Shown: positions 21,982-33,280 of the stretch, piece after piece
Position numbering within the stretch: the stretch's first letter is position 1
How the letters are laid out: each line of letters begins with the position of its first letter
Source: Dactylis glomerata
Lineage: Eukaryota; Streptophyta; Magnoliopsida; Poales; Poaceae
Length of the DNA: 64,000 nucleotides
NCBI GenBank assembly: GCA_007115705.1
Contig: QXEO01000244.1
Span: 367,486 to 431,485, forward strand
Reading direction: 5' to 3'
Translations under genes and position numbers: made by a program
The notes under the pieces: generated by a model
The model's input: only the letters and a program-made list of their open reading frames with translations
Told to the model about the DNA's origin: nothing
Databases searched by the model: none

Positions 21982-23721
21982 TGTTGGAATTATGCCCTAG
22001 AGGCAATAATAAAGATGTTATTATTATAATTCTTGTTCATGATAATGTTTATATTCCATGCTAGAATTGTATTAAGTGGAAACTTTAATACTTGTGTGGT
22101 TTATGAACAACACCGTGTCCCTAGTACGCCTCCATGGACTAGCTCATTGATTAATGATGGTTAAGGTTTCCTAACCATAGACATGAGTTGTCAATTAATA
22201 ATGAGATCATGTCATTAGGAGAATGATGTGATGGACAGACCCAAATAAAGCACAGCAATTAGATCGTGTTATTGTGTTCATCTTTGTGAAGCTTTTTCCT
22301 ATGTCATGTATTGTGTTCCTTAGACCATGAGATAATGCAACTCCCTAGTATCGGAAGAGAGCTTTGAGGTCACCAAACATCATCCTATGAAAGGGTGATC
22401 ATAAAGGTGTCTCTCAGGTGATCAGAAAGTACTTGTTGGGTTGTATGTATCGAGATGGAATTTGTCCCTCCCGAGTCGGAGAGATATACTTCAGGCCCAC
22501 TCGGTAATCGATATCAACACCGCTTGCAAGCACATGGTTAAGGAGTTAATCACAAAGTGATATTGGATTACGGAACGAGTAAAGTACTTGCTGTGAACGA
22601 GATTGAACTAGGTATGCCGATACAGACGATCGAATCTCGGGCGAGTAAAATATCGCGAGATGAAGGGAATACAAATACGGGATTGATTGAATCCTGACAT
22701 CGTGGTTCATCCGATATGATCATCGCTGAGAGCGTGGGAGTCAATATGGATTTCTAGATCCCGCTATTGATTATTGATGGAGATCATGTCCGCGTATTCT
22801 CGAACCCGTAGGGTCACACACTTAACGCAAATCAACGCTAGGGTAGTTTCGGGATATATGTGAAAATGTTTTGAAGAGTTACAAAATTGTTTTGGGTGAA
22901 AAATACAATGTTTATTAATTGTATGAATTACTAAATATTAAGCACTATTTATTTAGTAGAAATGAATAAAGAGGAAAAAGCAGCGCGGTGGCCAGGGAAT
23001 CCCTGGCACGCTCGATCGGAGCGGCCAGGCGATAGCTCCTGGCACCTCGCGTGCATGGCCTCTTGGCCAAAGCCTTTTGGGCCTGCCCGCATATGGACCT
23101 GGACGTCATGCTCATGCGTGCTTACCGATCGACGATTCGATCGTGGACGATCGTGGCCGCGCTTCTTGCATGCTCTGCGATCTAACCTAGCGTGCACGCT
23201 AAGCAGAGCTCGGCCAAACTTGTATTGCAAGTTTCGTAGCGTCGTGAGCGTTTATAAAAGGACCAGTGCGAGCCACCGGTTAGGTTAGACCTAATTTGCG
23301 CGGAGCCGCTGCCCAGTTTCTGAAGCCTCCTTTTTGCGTTCTTCTTCCACCATGCAAACAGGCGAAGCCCTGTCGGCGCATACTCTCCACCATAGACACC
23401 ACGCCGTCGTGCTGTCGATCCCATCTACCACTCCACCATATCTCGCTGGACTGGGAAGGCGGAGTCGTTGGTGCGCTGTACGTGTGCATCTCTCGGAGGC
23501 GTCGCCACTTGCGGTGTTGGATCGGATCGGATCGCGAGGAGGAGATGGCTAGTACGACTACATCATCCATGTTCTGTTGAACGTTTCCGCTGTGCGATTT
23601 CTTCAAGGGTATGAAGATCTCATCTATCTCTCTCGTTGATTACATCTCCTAGATTAGATCTTGGCTTTCTTGTTCGCATCCGTAGGAATTTTTTTGATTT
23701 ACTATGCTGTGAAACCCATCA
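21982..23721 (+). repeat. 3' LTR of BARE-1/Angela-type copia
   Basis: About 1,740 bp. TATAAAAG at 23253-23260. Differs from the 5' LTR by scattered transitions and an indel block around 22,975-23,045. Preceded by the purine tract AAGTGGGAGA. Confidence 0.9.
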
Positions 23722-23901
23722 ACTTTAACAATCCAAAATGAGTAAAACTTGGCACTTTATTAAAAACTCCAGTAGAAAAACAAAAACAAAGTCTATTTTT
23801 ACATCAAGAGGACACAAAGAAAATCAAAACAAAAACAACCGGGTTGCCTCCCTTAAAGCGCTTTCTTTATAGCCATATAGCTAGGCTTACTTACATGATA
23901 G
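23722..23901 (-). mobile_element. Athila-type internal region resumes
   Basis: Minus-strand sequence between the copia insertion and the protease remnant. CGCTTTAAGGGAGGCAACCC on the minus strand is a phrase common just after the protease of Athila-type elements. No gene. Confidence 0.5.
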
Positions 23902-24574
23902 TTAAGATGGGTGAAGCTCATGAGGGAACTTGTACTTTGGTGTGTCCCTCTTCCTTGGGAAGTGTTCCATGCATGTTTTGTGTGGAAATTGAAACTTCAC
24001 ATTCCCTTCATTCGAATCAATGATAGCACCTATAGTACGAAGAAAAGGTCTACCAAGAATAATAGGACTAGAGATTTTATTCCCCATATCCATGATAAAG
24101 AAATCAACAGGTACAAAAGTCATGTGCAGCTCTACCATAACATTACTAACCTTCCCTAAAGCATGTTGAATAGAATCATCAGCAAGTAGCAAGGCAATAT
24201 ATCATTTTTACAATATTTTGCAACTCTAGCAATTCATATAACTCTTTAGACAAAACATAAACACTAGATCCAAGATCTAACATAGCATGAAGTGTTTCTT
24301 TTCCAATAGTGATTAATACCTTTGGGATCCATTTATCCCCAAGCTTTGGTGGTATCATGGCCTCCTGGTTGTACCTAGCAATCTTTTCTTTCAAGACATG
24401 ATTAGCAATATAAGAACCAAAACCTGCTTGGTTAGCATTTATAGATGGATCACTTGCAAATTTTTGTAAGATAGACATAAGTTCATGTAAGCTACACTTT
24501 TCCAAATCAAGCAAAGGATCTTTAACTTCACTAAGAAATTTTACTTCTTCTACTTTTTTCTCCCTATAATGCAA
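23902..24574 (-). pseudogene. Athila-type gag/protease remnant
   Basis: Two overlapping minus-strand frames. The upstream one (24574-24179) ends Gag and enters an aspartic protease (HAMLDLGSSVYVLSKELYE). The downstream one (24192-23902) continues it (VPVDFFIMDMG, PIILGRPFLRTIGAIID). A frame break near 24,180-24,190 separates them. No RT or integrase follows, so this copy is, or was, non-autonomous. The position and strand make it the host element into which the copia and CRM elements inserted. Confidence 0.75.
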
Positions 24575-24877
24575 GTTTTTATGTGTTTTTAGTTTCTAGA
24601 ATGAAAACTGGAAGTAAAATGATGCTACAACTAATGCAACCGAAATAAAAAGTAGTAAATAAAATGCAAAACAAAAAAGAAAAATGCAAATCAAAATAGT
24701 AAAGTAAATGCAAAACTAAAAGAATGATAATATGCAAGACAATAACCAAACAAAAATAAAATACTTTGCAAATCTAAAAAGGACAAGATGATACTCACGT
24801 AGGTGCAACCTCCCCAAGATTAGGCGTTTGCACAAGTTGGTGATGAAGACTTTCTTGTGAGCAATCCTTCTACTAGT
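24575..24877 (-). other. Athila-type 5' internal region, no gene
   Basis: A-rich sequence with repeated AAAATGCAAA-like words between the primer site and the gag remnant. Nothing coding is visible. Confidence 0.4.
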
Positions 24878-24895
24878 TCCCTGGAAACGGTGCCA
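24878..24895 (-). promoter_or_regulatory. Primer binding site of Athila-type element
   Basis: The minus strand reads TGGCACCGTTTCCAGGGA, a variant of TGGCGCCGTTGCCGGGGA, the Asp-tRNA primer site of Athila-type elements. Confidence 0.65.
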
Positions 24896-26573
24896 AAAAA
24901 TCGCTTGATGCTTCCGCTAGGTTGAGACTCCAAGAGTAGAGTGTTTAGCATATGGAAGCTTGACTTTCCCCACGAAGGTGACTCGAGGGTTTATATCGAA
25001 CTCTCGGGGAACAGTGTGTAAATGGATCCTTCTTATCCTTCTTCTAACAACTTGCAAGGTAAAATAGATTTGCTTTGTGCCCTCAACCTCACCAAGTGGT
25101 TGTCAAGCACAAGGTGTGTTTAAGTAAACAAAACTAGAAATAAATATGCAATATAAAAAAAATATGCAAACGCAACGGCGCCTGAAAATCTTTTGTCGTG
25201 GGAATATGCAAACTAAAGTAATATGCAATGCAATGATAAACTGTAAAAGATATGGTTGCAGTGTTTTGGTTTGTGAAATGCAATAAAGGAAATGTTTTTG
25301 TATTTTCGAAATTAATTATGACTGAAAATAAAAAACAGCGGTAAAGTGAATGGAAAGTTGTTTCTTATAATAAAAAGTGGACCAGGATTCATGGGTTCAC
25401 TAATGCACTCTCTCATAAAAGATATGACGGACAAAAGATCATACAATTAACATAAAAGATTGCAACAAAGTTCACATTCAAATGAATACATATGGGCATC
25501 ACGTCCTATATAGAGATGTTTTGGTTATTCATCTCTCTCATACTCCACCAAGATGGGAATTTAATCTAGTCACCTCGGTATTAAGATAAACTCAGAGCAT
25601 AGAATTAAGCACAATGACATGACACTAGTAGAGAATTGCTTATAGCCAGCCTCCTTATCGCCGGCGCATTAGTTTTTTATGCGCCGGTGGTAAAAATACC
25701 CCCGGCGAACACATCCATATGCGCCGGTGGTAAAAGTTATCGTCGGCGAACAGCTCTTTTATGCGCCAGTGATAACTATCACACTGCTGGCGCATCAACA
25801 CAAAATGCGCCGGGGATAAGTCGGGGCGATCCCACCCCGGAAGTGTCAGCCCATGTCCATTGTTATCCCCGGCGAATAGGTTAGAGATGCGTCGGGGATA
25901 AGGGGGCTTACCACTAGCGAATTAAGAGCCCATGCGCCGGGGATAATAATCAAAAATTTACCGCCGGCCAGTGGACCCTTATGCGCAGGGGATAAGGGGC
26001 TTACCACCGGCACACATTGATAATGTGCCAGGGATAAGCCACCTAATTTCTAGCCACAGCACACACGCCCCCCCCCCCCACCCCCGTGGATTGCCTTCTA
26101 GTTTTGCAAAAATTAAAATAAAATGATAAAAAAAATCAGAAAAATAAAAAACTTTGAGATTTCCATATATTATGTGTTCTAGTTATTACGAAAAATTTAA
26201 AACTTGAATTTCGATATATTTTGCAAAAAAAATGTTATGCCATAGTAAAATCGCAATAACTTTTGCATACGACGACGAATTAAAAAGTTTTTTATATGAA
26301 AAAGTATCAGAACGAAAAGTTATATCCGAATTTAACAATTTATGGTCGTTTCAACAATTTTTAGATTCCTCATATTCAAAAGGGAAAATGGACTTTTTTG
26401 CACTTTTAGTTTTATGAAATTTTAAGATTTTTGGGATTTTATAAAGATTTTTAGATTTTTTGGATTATTTATCATTTACGTGGGTTTTTGGGATTTTTAA
26501 ATGTTTTTAGATTTTTTTGAGAATTTTTGAATTTTTTTAGATTTTTGAATTTTTAATTTTTTTTTTAGATTTT

Positions 26574-26714
26574 TGCACACACATACTCACTCACACACGC
26601 ATATACACACACACTCACACTCACACATACTCACACTCACACACTCACATACACACACTCACATACACACACTCACACACTCACATACACACACTCACAC
26701 ACTCACACACATAA
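26574..26714 (+). repeat. CA-rich microsatellite in CACTA element
   Basis: Irregular runs of CACACT/CACATA units. The small ORF through it is a His/Thr repeat and not a gene. Confidence 0.9.
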
Positions 26715-26779
26715 GGCTTATAAGGATTGAAAGGGTAATATTATCAATAAGGTATAACGAGTGTAGGGATAGCTCATGC

Positions 26780-26870
26780 AAATGGAACTCGGAAGTTAAG
26801 CGTGCTAGACCTAGAGCACTTTGAGGATGGGTGACCGAGCGGGAAGTCATCGTTTCGGTGTGAACTGAGG
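26780..26870 (+). pseudogene. 5S rRNA-like segment with Pol III control elements
   Basis: GAACTC then GAAGTTAAGCGTGCT (26792-26806) equals the plant 5S rRNA A-box region apart from one base upstream. GGATGGGTGACC (26825-26836) and GGGAAGTC equal the C-box region. The distance between the two starts is 33 bases, exactly as in 5S rRNA, and the 67 bases from 26,792 align without gaps at about three quarters identity with the plant consensus as I remember it. The 5' half of 5S rRNA is not recognisable, so this is not a functional rRNA gene, but the internal promoter layout is kept. A T5 run at 26917-26921 could end Pol III transcription. Confidence 0.75.
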
Positions 26871-27950
26871 TGATAGAAGGTATGATAAAATGGTCAAAAA
26901 AATCATATGTTCATAGTTTTTAATTTTATTTAGGTTTTTACAATTTTAAAATATTTTGGAATTTTTTTGAATTTTTTTTGAAATTTTATCCCCGGCGCAC
27001 CTTTTACTAGTTCACGAGGGATAAAATGTTATCCCCGACACCCACATCCATATGCGCCAGCGGTAATTTTTTATCCCCGGCGCACTGGAAAGTTTGCCAG
27101 CGGTAAGCATAACCGTCGGCATGTAGGTCGCTGGCGAACCAAAATGCGCCAGGGATAAGCAATTTTGGTTCGTCGGGGATAGCCTTTTCTCTACTAGTGT
27201 GAAGTTAAAATAAGAACATGCTATATCTAGTTGCGGATACTCAGCAAGGTCACGCTAGAGATACCCTATAGCATTGTATTTTCTTTATCCCTATTGAGGC
27301 AACAAAGTAAGGTAAACACCCAAGTGACTTCAGAGGACTGTCCTCCCCAGAAAAATCACCCACCATTACTCCAACTAATGCACATGTTCCCCCACACACG
27401 CTCTCATAAACATGCTTGATCATAACAAGTAAATAAGAACGGGGTACATAATATACATCTACTCATACACTGAAATTAAAAACAATTGCAATCTCATATA
27501 TTACTCATAGAAAGATCCACCACAAATGTGATACAAAGATGGCCATGATCATGTTATGCAGCTCATATGGCGCTAAGACGATGAAGAACAAGAGAGATAT
27601 ACAATTAGCCACTGCCACAAAACCGTAGTCCAGATGTGGACTACTCCCCCCTTCATCAAGGTAGAGTCATTGGAGGGGATGGAGATTACACCGGCAGCGC
27701 CCTACCGGAGTTTTCCCCTCCAATATTCGATCTCCCAGGCTTTTGTTTCATTTTTCTGTGTTTCGGCGGCGCTCTCTTTCATGACCCGTAGGGGGACCCT
27801 TTTTATAGATGGTTTTAGGTCAAGACGCATCCAACGAGACAAAGATCGACAAGATCAGAGCTACAAGGGGGGAACGGGTAGGCCCCATACGGCCCAGGCA
27901 TCTGGCCGCATGGGCCATGCTCGTTTGGCCCGCATGGCTCCCTGATGGTG

Positions 27951-28117
27951 CGATGTTAAGGCACCCAGTTGGGAACCCCAAGAGGAAGGTATGAGGAGCA
28001 CATCAGCAAGTTTCCCTCGGTTGTGAAACCAAGGTTATCGAACCAGTAGGAGAAAGCCAAACTTCAGAAGGTGATGCTTGCTAGCTTCGCGACACTCCAG
28101 ACAATGGCGCCAGAAAA
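27951..28117 (-). mobile_element. Leader fragment of second Athila-type element
   Basis: Minus-strand sequence immediately after the LTR at 28,118-29,587. It holds a primer site at 28095-28112 (minus TGGCGCCATTGTCTGGAG) and then stops at the junction with the preceding LTR. Nothing coding. Confidence 0.5.
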
Positions 28118-29587
28118 TGTTGGTGCATAGTTGACATAGGAGCTTCTTCACCTAGCAGCAACGTGGAACCTACACACAACACAACCAAGAACTTTGCTCC
28201 CAACTTCGATGAGGTTGTCAATCTCACCGGTTTGCTGTGAACAAAGGATTGAGCATATCGAGTGGTAAAAGGTAATAGTAATGCAAGTAAAGTAAACCGA
28301 GCGAGTAATAGTAAACGGTAAAGCAATGTAAAGGAAATTGGACCGGGGTCCATAGTTCACTAGTGGTGTCTCTCCATAAGATAAATAACACATGCTGGGT
28401 AAACAAATTACAGTTGGGCAATTGATAGAATAAAGATAACGTACATATGTCATGAGGATCACTATGAGATTCACTCTGGGCATTACGACAAAATATATAG
28501 ACCGCCATCCAACTGCATCTATGACTAAAAATCAACTCGCGGGGAGTCATCCGAGAACCCCTTGAGTATTAAGTTGCGAACAACAGATAATTGCATTAAG
28601 AAAAGTGTGTAATGTAAACAAAGCAAATGTCCTTGGACACAAGAATGTTGTTTTCTCCCTAGTGGCAACAGCACATCTACAACCTTAGAGGTTTCTGTCA
28701 CTCCCCCAGATTACTAGAGGCATGAACCCAACTATCGAGCATAAATACTCCCTCTTGGAGTTACTAGCATCTACTCGGCCAAGATAGCTACTAGAAACGG
28801 AAAGCATGCAAGATCATAAACAACATAGAGATAACATAAAGATATATAATTCAGCACATCAACTTAACATAGTACCAATACTCATCGGATCCCAACAAAC
28901 ACAACATGTATGATTACATAAAGATGATCCTGATCATGTAGGGCAGCTCACAAGATCTAAACATGAAGCACATGGCGGAGGAGACAACCATCTAGCTACT
29001 GCTATGGACCCGTAGTCCAAGGTAGACTACTCATGCATCACTCCGAAGGTGACCATGGTGGTGGAGAAGGCCTCCGGAAGGGATTCCCCTCTCCGGCAGG
29101 GTGCCGAGAAGAGCTCCTGGATCCTCCCGATCTCACGACGACGATGGCGGCGGCTTGCAGTATGTTTCATGGAAAAGAGATCCGTCCCTTAGGTTTTTCC
29201 CGTCGAGGGGAACTTATAGGCGAAAGGGCAGCGTCAGAGGGTGGACTAGGGCGGCTCACCCCCTGGTGGCGTGGGCCAGGGGTAGGCCACGCCACCCTAG
29301 GGTGTGGCCGGCTCCTGGCCCCCCTCCGTCTCATCTTCGGTCTTCGCGAAGCTTCAGTAAAAATAGAAGGTTGGGCTTTTGTTTCGTCCAATTCCGAGAA
29401 TATTTCCTGTGTAGCTTTTCTGAAACACAAAAACAGCAAAAACAGGGAACTGGCACTGTGGCATCTCGTTAATAGGTTAGTTCCAGAAAATGCTTAAAAA
29501 CGCCACGAAGTGTAACAAAACACAAAGCAAATGGTGTATAAACAAGCATGGAGCATCAAAAATTATAGATACATTTGAGACGTATCA
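28118..29587 (-). mobile_element. Athila-type LTR (minus strand), intact length
   Basis: 1,470 bp. On the minus strand it begins TGATACGTCTCAAATGTATC and ends ACCAACA next to a primer site. TGATACGTCTC is the start of a very common Triticeae gypsy LTR. A TATAAG box lies near 29,215 on the minus strand, downstream of a GC-rich block. No internal coding region of this element is present beyond 170 bp. Confidence 0.75.
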
Positions 29588-29867
29588 CTCCCCTATTGCA
29601 TCTCCTTCGCTCCTAAGTCTTGTTCCGTGGAAAAACTCGTGCCCCCAAAATTTCAGGTAATTTGAACTCCGTTTGTGTCCCTGAAATTTAAAAACATAGA
29701 AAAAGAGGTTTTCTGGCTTTCCCAGGTTAACCTGATAAAATTAGGGAATATTTGAATTATTCCCAATAATCATCAAAAAGCATGAATATAACCAATATAT
29801 GATGCAAATAAGGTGGAATATCAAGTGGTAAAGTGCAAAGATCATGTATGCATTTTACATGCATCAG
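29588..29867. other. AT-rich stretch, no gene
   Basis: 280 bp between the LTR and the gag fragment. I see no feature. Confidence 0.3.
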
Positions 29868-30440
29868 ATACCTCTTTCTTTCAGTTTTGAGTGAGTTGTG
29901 AGCATTGCCACCACTAGATTATTGTTTGTGCACTAACCTACTAATCGCGTCTTCTAGTGGTGTTGACGTGATGCAGAAAAAGCCCGAAGATACTCCTGTC
30001 ATATGGAGGGATTATGAAGCCCTTCGATACCATTTGACTGTGGTCTTCAACAACAGCACGGATGCTATTGAGATAGAAGTCTAGAATATATAGCTGAAAT
30101 TGATGGATATGGATACTACTGTGCATGCCATTCAAACACAAGTCACAAATATCCAAACTAGCATCCAGACGTTGACACAAACTATCAATGCATTGTGCCT
30201 TACTCTTGAGCAGCGACCCCCACCAGGATGATGCCGATGACAAGAGTGGTCATGGCGACAATGAGGGTTTTGCTGCAGATGGTCATGGTAATGGTCGCAG
30301 CAATGCTCACCCTGTTTGTGGTCGTGGTTTTGTTCACCTGGGTGCCCAGCGAGTGCCTATTCAGCAGGATGATGGATTGGGTAAGCCAAAGTTTTCCATT
30401 CCCAGATTTGTGGGTGGGTACGAACATGGCATCCAAGGCT
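29868..30440 (+). pseudogene. CRM-like gag N-terminal fragment
   Basis: Starts with the same leader end as the CRM-clade element (AGTTTTGAGTGAGTTGTGAG; ACTAACCTACTAATC) and continues into a frame-broken Gag with a Gly-rich block and GLGKPKFSIPRFVGG, matching GLGKPKFTVPKFVG of the intact copy. It is diverged, has stops and frameshifts, and ends abruptly at about 30,440. Confidence 0.7.
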
Positions 30441-30999
30441 AAATTTTGTTACTATGTCTTTAGGTTTTCCTTCTTCCCAAAGATTTAGGGATGTGGCACT
30501 AGAAATTCATATGGATGCCACACTTCAACCTGCACGGAGGATGATTGCAAGGCTTCTTGAAGCCGACGCTAGCTTCTTTTGCGAGTATAATTACTTGAAC
30601 CCACTCCATGTTGATCCGTCGGACCAAGTGGAGGTGTAGTCTAAGATTGTAATTTGTTTTTGTTCTAGTTTTGGCGAGCGTGAGAGTTGTAACTGTTCTG
30701 ATTTTATTACCAGAGAGTTGTACTCAAGACGATGTTTTGTTATTCGTGCATTTTGCCCGCAATTTTTGTAGTCTACTCCTCGTTTTTATTTTCAGAGAAT
30801 TTCTCGCAGACTTGTAAACTCAAAGGATGAGGAACTTGTCTTTTATTGTATTGAATGTAAAGATACATGGGGTGGCCCAAGAGATCTGACCGGTGGCCTG
30901 TGTTCTGTATCTAGAGGGTCGTGCCCTTTTATGACTCATGGCTTAGTAGCCTTATTCTACCTATTCTACTTCTCTAAATGCTTGTTGGAGACTTGTTGT
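30441..30999. other. Retroelement junction region, no gene
   Basis: Follows the gag fragment and precedes (on the minus strand, follows) the Tat-type protease. Neither strand gives a recognisable domain. A 3' LTR for the Tat-type element is not found here. Confidence 0.3.
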
Positions 31000-31860
31000 C
31001 TATGTTGTGGGAGTCCCTGACTCCTGTGCTGTAGCTTCTTTTGGGTCTGCTACTTGTACTCGAAGTTTATTCGTTTTTGGCTCTGCATGGTTTTCCTTAG
31101 GTCGTTTTGTAGTAGTTGCGGCTTCTCCTCCTATTTTGCCGTTGAGTTGTCTATACTTGGCCATCATGCCAAAGGTTTGTGCCATCTTGTGGAATTCCTT
31201 GTCGCATAGATCTGAGAGCTCGAAGCTTCCTTTTACTGTGATAATTCCTCTGGGTCCTGGCATCTTGAGTACCAGGTAGGTATAGTGAGGTAGTGCCATG
31301 AAGCGCAAAAACGCGGGTCGCCCGAGGATCACGTGATACTGAGAGGGCCAGTCCATGACCTCGAAGTCGAGCTTTTCCTTTCTGTAGTTCTGGCGATTGC
31401 CGAAACAAACATCGAGTGCTATTCGTCCCAGTGGGTAGTTTGCGCTTCCTAGTACGATGCCATGGAAGGAACAGTCTGTTGGCTTGAGGAACTCTAGTGA
31501 TATGCGCATTGCTCGAAGCATTTTTGCGCGTATCAAGTTTATTCCACTTCCTGCATCCATGAATACACTTTCTACGTCATATCATCCGATCTGAGCTTTG
31601 AGTACCAAGGGCGAGTTTCCTGGCCGAGGTACTGTCATTGGGTGGTCTTCTCTATTGAATTCTATGGGTTGCTCGGACGAGTGCAAATATTCTGTAGTCA
31701 CTGGAGGCGATGTTACTGCTAGATTGACTTGCCGAGATATGCTTTTTTCCTCTTTGTGCGACTTTGGTAGGGGTTGTATCATTGCGGTGATGTGTCCTTT
31801 GGATGGGATATATCCTCCATCATTGTCATTTCCTTGATTTGGCTGGTTTTGTCCTTGCAT
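31000..31860 (-). pseudogene. Tat-type gypsy protease region
   Basis: Two consecutive pieces of one minus-strand frame (31860-31582 and 31560-31000) separated by a TGA. The protease has the active site MDAGSGINLIRA and the second motif YHVILGRPAFLRFM, followed by MPGPRGIITVKGSFELSD, all typical of Tat/Retand-lineage elements. The frame ends in a charged tail with no RT after it. Confidence 0.75.
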
Positions 31861-33280
31861 TGTTCCGTTGTTTGGCTGCTAGTTTGCCAGAGGTGTGTTG
31901 TTTGTGTTTCCCTCATTGCCTTGCCTCCTTGCTTCGGCTTGTTTATTCCCTGCTACTTCCTTGAGCTTCAGAAATGTCTTGCAATCCTTCATTGCATGCC
32001 TAAACACTCTTTTTCCATCGATGAATGCATAGTGTATATGACATGGTCCATTCAACATGTCGTCTGGTGATTGATTATACTCCCTAGACCCCCTTGACTG
32101 GAATATTTTGCTATTGCTTGAATCCTCTCTACCGTAGTTGCGGTACCCGGAGTTTCTGCGGTCGTCTCCTTGGTAGTTGTTGTCCTTGTATCCTGCGGCT
32201 ACTTGACTATCAGAACCGTAGTTGTCGTAGTTACGGGATCTTCTCCTTTGACTGGTGTATCTGTTTCCCCGATCGTCTTCAGGTGACCACGTCCTTTTAT
32301 TGTTACATGCATCCTCGCCATTAGCAAATCTGTTTGCTATATCCCAAATCTGATACTGTCCTTGGTTTGATCCGTCCCATTTCTTTGACTAAATCTCCTC
32401 ATCATAACCCGAGTGTGAAGGCATCGATTGCTCTTTCGTCTGAAACATCGACTGTGGAGTTTTTGATGATGCTCCATCTTTGTATGTATGATCTAAGTGT
32501 CTCATTGCGCTGCTGTATGCAAGCTTTGACTTCTTCTATTGACGCTGGATGCTTGTATGTTGACTTGAAGTTGCTCGTGAACTGTTTTGTGAGTTCATCC
32601 CAACTTCCAATTGTTTCCCTTTCCAGCTTGCTTAACCATGATCGTGCTGCGCCGGTGAGGTGGAGCTGCAAACTTTGCATTGTTGTTTCTTTCGAGCCCC
32701 CCAGTATTTTGATTGCTTGTAGATAATCCAAGAGCCATGACTGTGGCTCCTAAGATCCATCATATTTCTGCTGATCATGGGGTAGTTTGAATCCTTTGGG
32801 TACGGGTGTGGTGTGAACTATGCGAGTAAAGCATGGTGCTCCCATCTCTTTTTTGCCGTCTTCGTAATCATATGCCTTGCTGGGAGTTCGGGATCTTCGG
32901 GATCTTCGGGTTCCTCCGTTTCTTGGGCTTTTGTAGTGTTTTGATGATGATGATCTAGATCTTCGACTGCTGCTTCTGCACCGAGGACTGTTGTGATGGT
33001 GTGGTGATCTGGGCTTGTGCGTACCTTTGTTGCGATATGCCTCTTCTTATTTGGCTGTTAGCTTATTTCCTACTAGTCTTAACCCTTGTAATGCTGCTCG
33101 ATGCATGTGTTCTCTTGGGTCCACTGGGTTTGGCTACGTAGTATACAGATACGTTTGCGCCGCCACTAGTGCTGCTTCAGGTGTTTTTGGCATGATATTG
33201 GCTTGCTCATCGACCGACAGGAAAGATGAGTCGAGGATTCTGGAGTGATTTCTTCTATCTGAGTGCTCGAGATTGTTGAC
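31861..33280 (-). pseudogene. Tat-type gypsy Gag, broken
   Basis: Frame 32731-32402 holds a retrotransposon Gag core (LQLHLTGAARSWLSKL, FTSNFKSTYKHPAS). Further down a Gag zinc-finger-like part reads CHIHYAFIDG and FRHAMKDCKTF at about 31,990-32,060. The parts are in different frames or separated by stops. Confidence 0.7.

Larger units (their letters stand above)
12631..23721 (+). mobile_element. BARE-1/Angela-type copia element, decayed
   Basis: LTRs 12631-14387 and about 21982-23721 both start TGTTGGAATTATGCCCTAGA, the BARE-1/Angela/WIS start familiar from Triticeae. Removing the 2.4-kb nested insertion gives an element of about 8.7 kb, close to BARE-1. Gene order gag-protease-integrase-RT-RNase H is copia. 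A duplication AACTT (12626-12630 and 23721-23725) or ACTT(T) flanks it; the 3' edge is uncertain by one base. LTRs differ by more than 40 substitutions plus indels by eye. At least two stop codons, four frame breaks and a protease active-site change make it non-functional. Confidence 0.92.
25623..27199 (+). mobile_element. Non-autonomous CACTA element
   Basis: 1,577 bp with perfect 13-bp terminal inverted repeats CACTAGTAGAGAA / TTCTCTACTAGTG and a 3-bp duplication TGA on both sides. Both ends carry many copies, in both directions, of a GC-rich subterminal word like GCGCCGGTGGTAA / TTATCCCCGGCGC, the usual transposase binding sites of CACTA elements. There is no transposase gene. The interior holds AT-rich DNA, a CA/CT microsatellite and a 5S rRNA-like segment. 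Confidence 0.93.
24906..27950 (-). mobile_element. Athila-type LTR (minus), split by a CACTA element
   Basis: Begins next to the primer site and resembles the LTR at 28,118-29,587 in layout: a block with CACTAATGCACTCTCTCATAA, dispersed A-rich sequence, then a block with GTAGTCCAGATGTGGACTACT and a GC-rich end. Without the 1.58-kb CACTA insertion it is about 1.46 kb. Its transcription-start-side end (TGATACGTCTC) is missing, so it is cut at about 27,950 against the next element. Confidence 0.55.

Noticed and set aside
26574..26714. Regular short repeats that could be taken for a CRISPR-like or satellite array
   Set aside because: Units are 2-6 bases with no spacers; it is a CA-rich microsatellite in a plant CACTA element.
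26780..26870. A functional 5S rRNA gene
   Set aside because: The 5' half of 5S rRNA is not recognisable, several positions differ, and there is a single copy within a transposon.
29033..29497. Plus-strand ORF of 154 residues
   Set aside because: It is entirely within the Athila-type LTR (28,118-29,587), on the strand opposite to its transcription.
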